The notes: generated from the sequence alone by a model not told the origin. Positions 36,801 to 51,800 are shown, counted from the first letter of the stretch. The stretch is 64,000 nucleotides of DNA from Rhynchonema sp. JSB1_4 (GCA_030248065.1 JASAMV010002027.1:1-64000); one strand, 5' to 3'. Translations and numbers: made by a program.

Positions 36801-39800
36801 GAGGTTTGCGTGCCGGCACTGGTGGCTGGCTGCTTGTTGTGGCTGTTGGCTGTGCTGGAGGAAAGTTGACTGTCCGACCGGTGACCCGCGGCTGTCGTTT
36901 CGGATTGCACAGACCTAAAGTACAGTATATTGGGTGATGTTTCAGCGTTGAGTTCAAGTGTGGTATTTACCACCCGGCATTTCGTATTCGCGACTTTTCA
37001 GGCCCGACCTTTTCAGGCCCGGACGATTCAGGCCCTGCTATTTGACCCATTTATAGGCTTAGGCTTAGGCTCGGGCCTGAACCGTGTCGCACAGTGCGCA
37101 TTTCGTCATAATGGTATTGGTCGCACAATGACCTTATAAGAATTGGTCAAATTTTTTCCTGAATCGTAAAGCGGGACAGTAAAGCGGCAAAGATGTTGCG
37201 TTGCGTGATCGCACACAAAGCATGTAGTAAAGAGAATGTTTCAGACCTGCGGCAACGTGGTTGATCTGCTAGATTATTTTTAGCTGAAAATGTTTTGTGA
37301 GAATCACAAATAGCACAGTGGTTAAGGGTCAACGTCTCTAACCCCATGTTATGGAACAAAGCAACCTGACAGGCCGCCGTGTGCAAAAAATCGCGTCTTC
37401 TAGCTCGCAAATCGCGAAATATAGGGACTTCGAATTAAATCAATTTCCGACACAAAACTCCAGGCCTTTGTCCCTACTCACAGTCTGCTGAAACATTGCA
37501 TGTTTAAGCGCGGCTCAGCCGCCTATACAACGCACGTAAACGCTCAACACAAACGCTCTGGCTGCTGGCTTGACTGTGGACACAATGAATGTTTCATTTA
37601 ACCCACAGAAGCTGGGTGTTCGCTCGAACTTTCCCAGCAATTCCGGACTGTTTAATTCGAAAAGAACCCCAAACCAGCAAAAGAACCCCCCCCGCCGCCC
37701 AACCCCACCCCCCCCAAAAAACGGGGACAAAACCACCACCCACAACAAAAAAAACAAATCAGGATTGGTTTGATGAATTCTTGGTCATGGTCTATGGTCA
37801 TTGTCCGACCAATACCAACACAGAATTCGTGTCGGCCACAATTGGTGTGGTAAGTGTGGTAAAGTACGCAAGTTTGTCGAAATCAACACAAGTCGTGCGA
37901 ATTTCGTACCACATGACCTGGGCGTGCGTTTTTTTACAAATGGTTTTGCCACACGTTGCTGCTGTTTGGACAACTTTATGATTAGCCGAAGATAGGCGGG
38001 CAACACCTCGGTTGCCAAAAGGCGAGCAAAAGATACGCCGAATAAACTTCCTTCGTACGCAGCGGCGTCGTTTTTGAAGCGTGCGAATTGGTGTGCATCA
38101 GACAGTAATGCGACCCAAGAGGAACCCCCCCCCAACGCTCACCAATTGTCATACTGACTCTGCGTCTGTTGTTGTTGTTGCCCAACAGTGGGTGAAACAT
38201 CAGTTTGGCATTCTGCATCGGTAATCGACGCCTTGCGCGCTGCAGCTTGTTTGCTAATCGAAGCCATTGTGCCGAAACCGTGATTGAAGCTCACCTGATG
38301 TTCAAGGCAAATTGAGATCTGGAATTACAGTGCGACCCAAAAGTTCCATCCCATACCGTCGGTGTCATCGGGCTGAGCAGCGGTGGTGATTTCATGACAG
38401 CCAACACCACCCCGCTTGGTGACAGAGTGCTGACGAGGTCTCGAAGTTCGTGTGAAGATTTGCCGGCTACTGGCACGTCGTTGACCTGAACTTACAGGGT
38501 GGCCCGTTAGTTCAGCCGAGTGGTTTTTCGTGAAACATCCTAAAACTTACATAAATGATGCGATCGCCGACCGCTAAATTACCAGCTTTCGCTGCCACAC
38601 TGCTTGCTTTGATCTTACTAATGTAGACGCCATCTTCGAAAGTTAGGCCGATATCAGCTGAAAAACACAGAATTGTGTTTTTTTCGAAAATAAATCTTAA
38701 TATTGATATAGCTGAAACATTTGAAAGTGACCCAAAAAGACACACTAACCACCGCCGCCATCGAGTGGCGTGAGCGGGATACTGAGCAGTTTCATGCCCA
38801 AAAGTCGTCGTCGCTTAACAACCATTTTCACATTTTTGCTGTTTTGTAGAATGTCAATCACGGATCGACGTTCCATATTGCCCACATCTATGTCGTTCAC
38901 TTGCACGATACAGTCGAACACCCTGTAATGTATTAAAAAAAACTGTGTAATTTGGGTCACACTGTGGTGTCGAGGAATTGATTGGCAGATTTTTGACAAA
39001 CATTTATGTACTTTTCGGGCTGTTCTGTTTTCTCAAGGAGTTGTGGGATTCACACAGGGCGATTGCGAAAAAATAAGGTTCACTCAAGATCACGAGTGTG
39101 ACAGTTTTCAGTATTAGAATCTAAAGTCTCATTGATTTCAGCTCTAAAAGTTGCCGTTGGAGGTTCGAACCAGGACTTTCGAGTGAGACTGGAACAACGC
39201 CTTACAGACCAATGTACTGAGTGCAGTAATGTTGGTCTGTTTCGCCCAGACAGACCGAGGCGCCAGGGCTCGTCAGTGCGAACGCCTCTGGCAAATTTGC
39301 CTCGAAAAAGCCCCACCAGCAGATCTTATTGCTGGCCTGTAACCACTGCGTGCGAACTCATAAACAGAGTTTCGTCACATCTGTGCATAGCGAGGGCGGG
39401 GAGCCACTACAATATAATATACCAGGTACTATACCACTACAATACAATATCTTTCATTTTCAGTTTTCCATGCTGAGCAACGATGTTTCCATCCACCCTA
39501 TATGAGTGCCATACCTGAGTGCTCCATCGAATCGACTGCCCGCAGCGACCGACTTGACGTAAACGGGCACAGCCATTCCACCCAACATCTCGTCACGTCC
39601 GCCACGCAGCTCGACACCAAGGGACTCATCGGGTTTGGATGAGGCGCTCTGCAACCACAGCGATGATTCGATGATTTATAATGGATTGCTGATCGACCAA
39701 TCAGTTTTATGATTCGGCGTAATCGTATCAAAGCCAGTAGAGCGCATCCACTATAAAAGACCGGGTGACCGCTCGGAATGGTGTCGGATTGCATCGATAT

Positions 39801-42800
39801 CTGATCAATTGGTTGATGTTTCACTGTGTTGGGTTCAAGTATACCATTGATCTCACATCGTAATAATTGGTGCCAACACAAAATTAGTGATACAAAAGTC
39901 CCACGAGGTGTGTCAGCAGTAAACTACACAAATTTGTCGAAAACCACACAAATTGTGCGAATTTTGTGCCACAAACATACTGTATGTGCGCGTCTTGTCT
40001 GCAACAACCCACGCCGCCAAATCCAAAAAAATTTACTACCATTCTTGTTATCATGCCCATTATTCAGTTTTTAATCGATAAATCAACCGACCATGCTGAG
40101 TTCGAGCGTTTCCACCTCCCACTCAGCCAAGTCGGTGTCAATGGCCGAGTCTCTGCTGTGACTCGGAGACACCGAAACATTACGTTGTTGCATCGACGTG
40201 TATGCCGCGAGATCGAGCTCGAATTTGCATCTGAAACTGATTGCGTCTTTATGCAGGGTTGAAACGCATCAACAATAAGTATGCCCAGTGCACCGCCACT
40301 GATGATATAAGCAGTGCGCCAGGCATCAATAATGCAAATAGATAAAATCGATAAATTTGCGAACTTTATGTCATTCAACTGTCTTTGAGCGTTGTCCCTC
40401 TGCCTCTGTAGATCGTCGGTGTCTTTGATCGCATCGGCCAGCTTCGTGATCGCATCATCGCGTTCGCGGCGCAGCTGAAAATAAATCATTTCAATTTGGA
40501 ATAATTTTTTATCATATTCTATTTGTAATTTTATCACAACAATAAACACAAGAAGACATAATTTTTGTTCACAGAAACAACCGCCAAAGTGAACGTATAT
40601 TCATCGCACCTGATCGCACATGGCGCGCATCGACTCCCTCTCCGACACAATCCTTTGTCGTTCTGCCAACGCCCAGTCACGACAACTGCGCGCTTCGGAC
40701 ACTTCCTCGCGATTGGCTGCGAACAAAGATTACGCAAGGTTTGGTGTTGTTATTCGACTCGGGAAACAATAAAGCTAATGAACCGTCGTCAAATGCGTCG
40801 ATTCAGATCCGTGAACTGGAACCTTGCATCGACCTGGCACGAGCCGCATGCAAAATTGATGGGCATGATAGCAAGCATGTCAGCAGATGCAGATTTCTTC
40901 ACTCACCGTTTCCCGTCAGTCAAGTCAAACATTAACCACAATCAGTAATTTCACAACATGTGCCCGCAAAATTGGCCTATACCTAAAATTAAGTTCCAGA
41001 AATCTAAAAACCTAGACTTTTTCGCACTCCACTTACTCTCCAATTGATGTTTCACTTCGTCCAGCTGTTGTCGCATCTGCATCGTTTCCTTTTCCAATGC
41101 AGCCCGTGTGATTTCGGCCACTTCGCCCTCACTCGATGTGAGACTGCGTCGTTCGCCCGACATGGCAATGCCCGTGTCACCTATACATGCAAATTATTGA
41201 TTTTTATCTTCATAGTTTCGCGTAGACTGCGCCAGATCAATGCAGGTTTGATCTATTGAAGAGTATGCTTAAGATGTGAACAACCTGATGTTTCATCGAC
41301 TGACGGTTGTTGATTGGGTGGCGACGCAGGGGTGGTGCGCTGGAATGTATGGATTGGTGACATGGATTTTTTTCGCCAGATTTTGTAGCTTTTTAGCTAC
41401 TAATGAAAAGCTGGTAAATTTTCAAATTTAGTAGCCTGAAAGCTACTAAATAGCGTATTTTGGCCAAAAAGGCTAGTAAAATGGCTTTTCAGCGGCAAAA
41501 AAGCTACTAAATTTTTGATTTTACTTTATAGCTTCTTACTACTAGCCCATTTTGAAAAATAAACCGTGATTGGTGATGTTTCACGATGTACATATATATC
41601 GACATAAAGGAATTAGAATATACCGATGTGGGGTTTGAGGATAGATCTAGGCTTGGTTAAGGCCAAAAACGTGTGGTCCTAAGCTTGCGTGTCGGTGAAC
41701 TTCTGGAAACGTTGCGGTGCATACAGTATACACGATGTACGGCCCTGCTTGATATTCAGTCGGCAAATCGAAGCCAAGTTCTACTAGATGACCATGCTTA
41801 ATTTGATTCAGGTCTTTGAAAAGTTGAAACCCCAAGAAAATGAAGGTCTGGGCCAAATCTCTGACAGTAGAGTTTATGTACATAAAGGCAACACGAGCCC
41901 CAGTTTCGAAGGTGCTGTTCATTCAAAACGAAAAGAAAGGGAAAAATCTCATGCACCACGTTGTATTGCACAATGTGCAACGATTATACCAAACATCAGT
42001 CGCATCTGAATATTTCACTGATTTGCCAGTTCCTCGAAATTGTCTCGTGTTGGCGTGGTGCTGCTACAGCTACAGAAATTTGTCCTCATTGTCTACAAGC
42101 CCAAAATGAACAAGTATAACTCCAGCTTAGTGCGACAACCAAACAATTATCATCAGTAACCTGAGGTTGCTGCCACTGCTGCATTTGCTGTACTTGATCC
42201 CGCATCTCCGTCAGATGTTGTTCCATGTGCGCGCGGCTCAGTTCCAACTTTTTCAAGCGCTCCTGAAACGATATACATTGGAAACGTCACAGCGATGTTA
42301 GTTTGAGAGAAATTCATCGCTTTTCACATATAATGTTGTCTGTACCGTTACCCGGTTTGTGAGCAAAACAATCCAACGATAAGAGTGGAATGCGTTGAAA
42401 CTGGTTTTTGTGTGGTTTCGTGTTGTTCAGCTGGAACACTAAGCTTCAGATTACCAGCCTGCTCCAGTGGGCCGTATTTACACGTACGTAAATATTCACA
42501 AAAACAACGTGCGGCCTAAGGTTTGCGTAGTGAGAGTTCACTTTTTCAAAATGAAACCGCAATAATGTTTCCATAACATGACCGCATAACGATGATTGCA
42601 CATCAACGAATATATTTTTCAAATTTGGGGTTCAAGTTGGGAACAACAAAACGGGATCGGCACATTGGGAGATAGAAATCCTCAGGGCGCGGCCAGGTAG
42701 ATGCGGACTGCGGACATTGAAAAAATTGCATGCGCGTGTGTTGGCAATTGATTATTGTGAGTTGGCAGATATTACATGGATGTTTCAGGCAACAACAGAA

Positions 42801-45800
42801 GACAACACAGTATTATGCACGGTGTTGAAGTTTGCATATTTACAACCCTGTAGTTATATGCTTATTCTCACCAAACACAATCAACGAAATGTTCGATTGT
42901 CAACAATCTCGCAGATCGCAAGTGCGGCCAGGTAGATGCGACCGGACGGCGGACATTGGACATATCTCTTTACCACATGCTCTGTGTGCGATCACGCAAG
43001 TCGGCAAGGTAGATGCCCCGGACTGCGGACTGCGGACATTCAGGACATAGTTTTTTTTTCAATGTCCGCATCCGCAAGTGCGGCCAGGTATGCTGCGACT
43101 GCGGACATTGGACATAGGATTTTTCAATGGCAACATCAGCAGACAGCAAGTGCGGCCAGGTAGATGCGGACTGCGGACTGCGGACATGGGACATAGTTTT
43201 ATTTCACGGTCCGCAGTCCGCAGTCCGCAAGTGCGGCCAGGTTGATGCGGCCGGCGGACTGCGGACATTGGACATAGTTTTTTCAATGTCCGCAGTCCGC
43301 AGTCCGCAAGTGCGGCCAGGTAGATGCGGACTGCGGACTGCGGACATTGGACATAGTTTTTTTTTCAATGTCCGCAGTCCGCAGTCCGCAAGTGCGGCCA
43401 GGTAGATGCGGACTGCGGACTGCGGACATTGGACATAGTTTTTTTTCAATGTCCGCAGTCCGCATCTACCTGGCCGCGCCCTAATGAACAGCGTTCACTT
43501 CGGTTTTGTCTTTTTTTTGGCAGGCAAATAAAGACAAATAGTCTATGGATTTGTTCCAGGGTTAAGCAGGTTCAGGGTTAGGCACCAGCGACGTAAACCT
43601 GTCGATGAAGTAAAAATCCAGTAACGGTTCAACTTCGACTTCGAAGTCCACAATGGGGTTCGAACCAACTTTGGAAGGTGCATGCTGTTCTTGAAAATTT
43701 CTATCGGTTGTGATTGATATCCGCACATGAAACAATAAAAAATAAAAAAATATCGAACCTGCAGCCTGTCCTTGGCACTCGATAGCTCCTCGTTCTCTTT
43801 GAGCACAATGTCCCTTTCCGACATGATCACCGCGTATTCATCGTGCACCTGTTTGTAGCGAACCTCCGACAACGCGAGATTTTCGGACAGACGTTGACTT
43901 GTCGCACGATGCCTGAATCATAAAGGGAACTGGTTTCTGGGATCTGGGAACTGGGATCTTTTTTTTTTCGTGAAAAAACACGGCTAAGCTATGTATGTAT
44001 TATTTGTCTGTGGATCACACTGGGAACTAGGGTTCAACCGCCCTGATTCAACCTGTGAAATTCTGTGGAGAACGCGAAATGTTTCGATCGAAGCATTTAT
44101 GAAATCAGTGTTGGTGGCACTAATGATCATCAGATACCTTGACAATCGCAGAAAAACCTCATAACGTTTCACAGAAGGCACACAAATTTTCAATATTCGA
44201 TAGGGGTGGTCTCACCGGCAAATCCATTCAGATACTCAAACACGTACCACCCGATCGCATCAAAATCATTGGTGATGTTTCACCACCCACGACATACGCA
44301 CCTTTGTATCTCCACATCAGCATCATGGAGTCTTTGTCTGCCCGACTCCACCTGTCCCCTGAGCAGCTCCTTGTCTTGTTCGAGTCGATGTATGCGCTCG
44401 TAGGCCTGCATGATGCCGTTTCGATGCTGTTGTTTCTCGAGTCGGCGGTCGTTCGCCTGTGAGAAATAATGTTACGAATATTTGCAATTTCATTTTTTCC
44501 GACAATTCTTAATTTTGCGGCGAAGCAATTTGTTCGCAAATGTTTTGACATGCCCGGTTTAACCCTGCGCATTTGGCCACACAGCACTATGATAATGCTC
44601 AGGTGCACAAGTCTGCCTGTGGCTGCGAGATATTACGTACAGACACAATGGTCTGAATATTCTCATGGCTGTGTCTGCATGGAGATCATCACACTCATAC
44701 AAGTGTGAATTTGACAGCATATTCGGCGTTTGGGTGTGTGGCCGACCTGCTTCACACGGATGGGCGTCAGAGGGCCACCAGAAAACGACACACCTCCGGA
44801 CCAAATAAGCGCCAGAAATATCCCTCTGACCAACCTCGATCTCCAACTGTCTCTGCAGTGAATCCACCAATCTCGCCTGATCTCGCAACACTTCGACTTC
44901 TTGTCGTAGAATGTCGTTCTCATGTCGCGAGTCTTCGAGTTGTTTGAACAGGTTCTCCCGCCACAAAGTCGCGGCCGCGTCCTGTACATTGAAACGACAG
45001 CGGTTCGCATGGAAAGTTGATGCAATTATCTCATTGTATGTTGCGACTTTGTTGCTCTCGTGTGTGAGCTGTGAGCAAGTTCACACGCTAATAATGTAAA
45101 AGAATGAAAACACCGAAATCGCAACGTTTAAAATCACCGACTTGAAATGCTGTAACCCACTCTTGAGGCCAAAGCCACGCGAACCTCCCCACACCCCGAC
45201 CAACCCAAGGCGGTTGCCAGCAAATTGGATACGATTCAAAAGCAAACTGTATGACGGTTCAATTTTTTGTACCCAACTTTCAAATACCGAAAGTTCGGCT
45301 GCTGTGTATACGGTGTGATTAAAAAAACTAAACGTCTCGAAAACATCCAACACAAAATTTATGTCTCATGTCGTGACGAACATGCTGTAATGCCTGTCCA
45401 TGTGCGTTGCTGAGTCGATCGCGCAGCTCGGCCATTTCCGAATTCTTGTACTCGAGTTTGTGTTTCAGATCCAGAGCCTGAAAATCAGGGACATATCAAA
45501 TCAGAAACAGAAACTACATACAGTATATCACCGAACGTGCGAAGAGACTTCGAACGCCTGCGGATTTCAGCTTTGGTAAAGTTGCTGAAACAAGACCATG
45601 TATGTAAGGTATGAAAATACAGAATGCGCGACGTATTTACGTCACGCTACCGAGTCGGGAACCTGGCACCGGAATTTCGTACAAAGTTGAGTGCGAAAAT
45701 TTACGCTTCATCAAAGCGGAAACACGAGTGACCGATCAGTAGTGAGCCTGCAGTTTTCGCTCGAGCAAAACGTAACTACACAGCATGAGTACCATAACTG

Positions 45801-48800
45801 AAACTTTGCATGCGCCTAATGATGTGCGGTACTTACATACGATACGAGCTATGGGGAGCATAGTTGGTCAATTGTTAGGTGCCATATCACTTACACATAG
45901 TGTACACGAGGTACCCATGTACTATGGCGTCTGGTGTGACCACAAACTGACCGGTACTACACGCACACGTGGACACAAATTAGCCCCGGGCTGACATGAG
46001 GTTTATGGCACAAGAGTTAGAAAATCTTTTACGACCACATACACACAATAGCAGCGTGGTCACGCCAGCGGCCAGGCTCACAGAAATGACCAGCACACGC
46101 AAGGCAAGGCTGAAAAGTTCAATCCGTGTGCTGTTGTGTGCGAACGGGGAACTTTCTTATCATGGTAAACATTATGACGGTTTCCATGCTGACAGCTTCC
46201 GTATATGAACAGCACCTTACAAACTTTTCGCATTTGGAAATGGATCAAAGCTGCCAGTGAGTGACTACGCACCGATGTCAGTGTTTGAAACCACACATAC
46301 TCAGTTGGTAATTTATCCGTCCCAGAATCTGTGGAAAAGCTCACCCCACACTAGATGAGAGCAGTAGCTGGACAAATTGTAGAAATAAAAGGCGCGTGTC
46401 ATGCGGTAAAGCGGCTGTGGAAGATGTGCATATGGTATAAATAGGCGCAACATGATACGAAATGGTTTAGTTTGTCGGTCGCTGTGGTTTGTGCTATTGA
46501 AACAGCTGCAATACAAACATGAACATGCAAAATAAATAAAGGCTTGAACCAGCCAACAAGCAATAAATAAGTAATTCCCACATTGTGAACTGCAGTATAG
46601 TAGTGTATACAGCACGTCATGTACATCCCCAACCTTGGTCCCATGACCCACAAGCCTAATCTGGTATGCATGTCATGAGGACACAAACTTGCAAACGAGA
46701 TAAAACATGAACCGTGAGAGCAGTATGGCACCGAAAACTCCCTGTTTTCGACAATAAACGCGCCGTTTGCGTGTTTTTGGGAGCTCTTTCGTGACTTTGA
46801 GAGCACAGAATTGTTTTCTGACGAGGTCCACGTGTTTCTAATGGAATCACAAGCAGATCAAAGTCAACGTAGGATCAAGCTGAACAGCAAGAAAGATGCA
46901 ACATTGGGGGTTGGGAAAGCGCTTTATTGTGCTCAACCACATAATGTAAGTTGCGCTAAATTATTATGGAGTTCATAGAAAATAGGCGATGCATCAAAAC
47001 ATCGTCTTCGTGAATGGACAAAGCGCTCCAATGGCCAACGCCGTGGCAAACACTTACCAGAGCACCTTTAGATGAGAAAAGCTGATCATTTTTGAAAGTG
47101 CAAAAAAAACCGAGCACTCGACAAAGAAAAACTCCACCCACGATCTGAACAAAAAAAAATACTTTTACAGTGTGGCCCAAAAGTTCCGCTGCTTACAGTC
47201 TGTCGATCGTTGACACCCTGGCTCCAGGAGAGCGACATTTCGCTGTTCAACGCGGCACTGAGTTGACGCGCCTGGGTCACATTTGAGACGCTCGCACTTC
47301 GCGATTTGGTAGCTGTTGGTGGTTGGGGGGTCGGAGCCAGATCCGGTCGTGGCGAGTGACAACGGTTCAGATGGTCGTACAAACTGATCATGGTGTAGCG
47401 ACGTCGTCTTTTCCGCTCCAACGCCGCCAGCCGTCGTGATTCAGGGTCGGAGTCCATTTCCATCGTTTTTGCACGATTTACTATGTATGCTGACCGTGGT
47501 CCGCGTCGATTTTTCAGCAAGAAAATCGTACTAAGACGGCAGCGCAGAGAAATTCATATCACGCAAATAATCTGGTTATTGGTCTGTTGTCCTTCTGGGG
47601 TCCTCTTGGGTGCGTGTTTTCGTAGTTTTCAGTTCAAAGGCGCCCAACCGGTCACGTGAACCTTGAAATTGGACGCCCCAAAACGAAAACAAGCACCATC
47701 CAGCACTAAAAGCATGGTTGTCGCTCTAATATTTGCTTGAACACACGCATGCCGGGCTTGGTTTGGTTGGGAGTTTATTCGAGATTTCCAAGCACCCTGA
47801 GATATCAGGGAGTGTCCGTTAACAGTTGATATTGAAAGTACAAAGTACATCGGTTTCTCGTCAAAGATTTTTGCTTCGTTGCAATAATCAAGCAGTCTTC
47901 TCCTATGTTTACTGCTCATCCGCCACGGAAGGTCACAGCGAGCTAGGGCCTTTGCACAATGTGCGTTTTGTGGACACGAACTGATTCAATGTCACTCATG
48001 TCCCATCGCTCAGCGTTCTGGTCGTAGGGTTTTGTACAATCAATTGTGTTGGTACACCATACAGAGGGTACAGGTATAGGGCATTTACAATACCTATGCA
48101 TGGACTGGTTGTAAGCCAGTTTCGGAGCGGAAAACCATTTATTTGTTGGAGACAGGCCAGTATAATATATGCACATGGTAGAAAGCAGGGAAAATATGCC
48201 GCAAAAACATCGACGAAGGCGATCGGTAGTTTGCGGCATGGGGGTGTGTTCACAAACACGATTTTGAGGTTTCTTCAGCGCAGAATAAGCCACAAGAACC
48301 TCAAACGTAAGCGAGGAGAAAAGCATGAAAACCCTCGCGTTGAGTTCAGCTGGATTTGAAAAGCAGCTCTACTCGACTTTCTGAGAAAAGAAAAACCGCG
48401 GCTTAAAATTCCATTAGTGGGCGAGGATTGACCATTATAATAGGAAATTTTCTGTCAAACGCGTTTTTCAAAAGCTTACGGAACATCTCTGCCATGTTTT
48501 TTCAGGTTTTCCATTGCAATAAAATGAACATAATGCCCATTTTTGTTAGTTGGGTAGGAATAAAGGCCATCACTCTATGCATTGCAATCTTCGGCAACAA
48601 ACAGGAAGGTATAATGCAGGGCATGAGTCAACAAGTATCCCCGAACAACACGCAAAACAGATGTAAAACAGGATTTTTTGTTCATTGAGCGACATTTCAC
48701 CATTTCAAAAGAGGAACACACAATAGTGAACATGCCGGGTCGAGGTGTAATAATATTGGGATTTCAGTTAAATGAAAGCTCAGTTCTTCAGACGAAATTC

Positions 48801-51800
48801 CGGCATATTGATAGTGAAATTACCAGCAGTTTTTTAATGGTATACTGTCACAGAAAAGAGTTCTATTTTTATTTACACAACAACGCCAAAAAGCAACAAA
48901 TGCGCAGTGCATTGACCGCAAATAACAATACTGAGGGTTAACTAGCGGGGGATGTTGCTGTTTGTTTTGGTTTGGCAACATCATCGACCGTGACCTTATG
49001 TACCCATCGTGTATTAGCTACTGCAAAGCTATTCAGCTAGGCCGTTTGTTTTGTTCGGGTGTTTTTGATCGTATTTTTGAAGAATCACTTGCGTGAAACG
49101 ATTTGTTATTGATGGTGGTGGAAGAACCAGCCCTCGAAGTTTCAATGAACATGATCCGTATTATACAATACAGTAGTACTTGATGGTGATCCGGATCACG
49201 GCTTTATGTCTGCCAAAGACCCACAGAGCTACACCACTACCGCGTCATGCGTGACTCTGGGGAATACTAACCAGGGGGCTGACTTTGAGAATCTGTGAAA
49301 TGAGCGATCAGCCCTGAGTACGAGAATTTCCGCTCATTAGCGAAACAAAACATGCAGCGGTGCTCGCAAACACCACTCGGCAGTCAGATTTTTGAAAATT
49401 CAACATACAAAATCTGACGCGGAGAGCGTAATTTTGCGCCTCCGCGGTTCATTACGCCTTCGGTGGGTCGGGGTTGAAAATTGTGCCAACAAAACGGCCG
49501 CAAATTCCTAACGCACCATCCGTATGCCCAAATGAGCTGTTTTTTTTTTCGCAAAACTAGGTACAGCACGCCCAGCACATACATATGTATACTTTTGCAA
49601 GATGCATATGCACAAATGGGCGCGTGTGGTTATGAAAATAAAAAGAATGCAGTGCCGCGCCAGCTGGTCTGATAATCATCATATATACTTGTGCGGTGCG
49701 CGAAAAAAAAACGGAGTATCTGCGCGCAAAAAAGCTTCAACAAGGATTATTATTGTATAATCCCGGGTTCTGCGCAGAAAGACTGGATTTTGTGTTATAA
49801 AATTCAGCAACTGTGCTGGCTTCTGGACATTTTTCACATGTTTATGACCAGAGGGACTGGTGCTGAGCTGCATTTCATAGCCTCAGGATCTGCTTTTTCG
49901 AATAGCGCGAGCAGGGTGTGGCATCGACTAACAAAACAAACGGAACGCAAAAGTGCGCGAAACAAACCGCAAATAACAGCTAAAGGCTATGTCATGCTTG
50001 TGGCACTCATGCGTAAGAATCGTGGACTGTCTTACGTATATGATAAATAGTCCAGCCACGTGCTCATGAGACGACTTTTTTAAAACTTGCATGGCCAGAT
50101 TCAAAAAATGCGCCGGTTACACGGGTTTCGGAAACAAAAGAAAGAGATTGGGCCGAGAGAGATGATAAGTTCCAGCTGGCTGACCTCAATTTGTTGCGTG
50201 CTTACGCGAACAGCAACGTCGTTCAACACAAAAATGTTTTGGGAGTCAAAAGGGAATTTACGCACCTAGGTGGAGAGCGTGTCTTTAAAAAAATGCGTGC
50301 GTTTCTCTTTCTTTTCTTTCCGAAATACGTGGAACCGGAACATTATTGGATTCGCACAAGCCAACTTCAAAATCAGTTGTCTCATGAGTTCGTGGTTGGG
50401 CTATACAGGTGTGAGGTTGCCTTGTAAAGGCAAACTACACCAACACGAGCCCGATTTCGGAGGTGGTGTGCTTGCAAAACGCATAGAAAGAGAAAATCAT
50501 CATGCTCCACTTTGTATTCTTCAACGTGTAACAGTTCCCAAATCAGCAGCCACGTATGAATGTTTCACTATTCTGCCAGCTGCGAAATCGGGCTCGTGTT
50601 GGCGTAGTTTGCCTTTACACGACGGAGCTGCTACACTCAAACTGAGCAAAAACGTATCGCAAACAAGGCGGAATTTTTTATCATTCAACCTGCTGCGTGA
50701 GCAATTGTTTCTCCTGCGCCAACATTTCGCACTCGGATTGCGCCCGATAATTCTCTGCTTTCATTTCGTCGACCAGTTGCTGAAGTTCGTCTCTGCAAAG
50801 AAAATTAAGGAAGTTGAAAATAAAGATTTTCTTTGTAGTATATTTTTTATCGAGGCATTGTGGCAGCTGTGTGTCATCCATGTTTGCGCTAGTATGTAGG
50901 AGCCTGGCACTACAGAGACGGTGGAAAAGAAAGAAAGAAACACGAAGATGAAGCAAGGAGCACAAAGAACGACAACAGGAGACGGACCTGTCACTGGATG
51001 CCGCCTTCAGTTCGTTCAGATTCATTCGATATCGATTGGTAATCTGTTGATTTTTGATCGTCAACGTTGTTAATTCACGTTGCATCAGATCGAGTTTGTG
51101 ACATAAATCCTGTAGACAGCGTTGGATTTAAAAAAAGTAAAAATGTTTTTGTAAAAAAAATTTTTTTTTTTAAAAAAAGTTGGCCACTTTTTATTTTAAA
51201 ATTTTAAAAAGTAAGTCCACTTTTTTTTATTATTTGCCCCTTTTTTTCGTTATTTTCTCTTTTTTTAAGGTAAAAATGTATGTTTTCATGCGTTTTGTTG
51301 CTCATCATTCTCAAAAAATCGCCTGCGGCGCTTATATTTCAGTTTAAAATGGCGTTGTAATGGACTCATACAGTTCCCAGACATCCCAACAATCGCTGCA
51401 CGTATAATATAGGACACCCCATTGTTTTTTTTATTTCTGAGCTCCATCAGCATAGGTTTGCTACAAAGGAGGGATCACAGCATACAGTAATATCCAATGG
51501 CTGACAATTTAGTGCTAAGCGATTTCTCCTAAGTCACCCTAAGGTCCAAAGCACTTATCACCGTCAGCAACAGAATCGCAGTCAATCTCAGGAAGCCATG
51601 GCTCTATTTAAGTGCGCTCCTGTCGCTCCACATTCAAATTGCTTTGAAGCTTCGGTTCGGGCCACGAAGAGTTCGGTGCGGCAGGCAACCATGTTTGCGC
51701 GGCGAGATGGTCACTTTTTGCTGCGATTTTTCTCAGACTTATCTGTTGTTCAGCTGCGTGGGAGGCTCTTGTTCTATTTTTGTAGCTTGTAGGCCATCGG

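Noticed and set aside
42936..43465. Several overlapping ORFs rich in CGLRTAD or AVRSPHLPG
   Set aside because: They are all readings of the GCGGACTGCGGACATT minisatellite on both strands.
42900..43480. Possible CRISPR-like array of regular repeats
   Set aside because: Units alternate in direction, have no unique spacers, and lie in an animal intron within a foldback element.
43640..43670. GGTTCGAAC text as a tRNA T-loop
   Set aside because: No matching box A or acceptor stem within tRNA length.
50270..50899. 209-codon plus ORF
   Set aside because: It crosses a MITE and is antisense to DLG5 exon 5; composition shows no domain.
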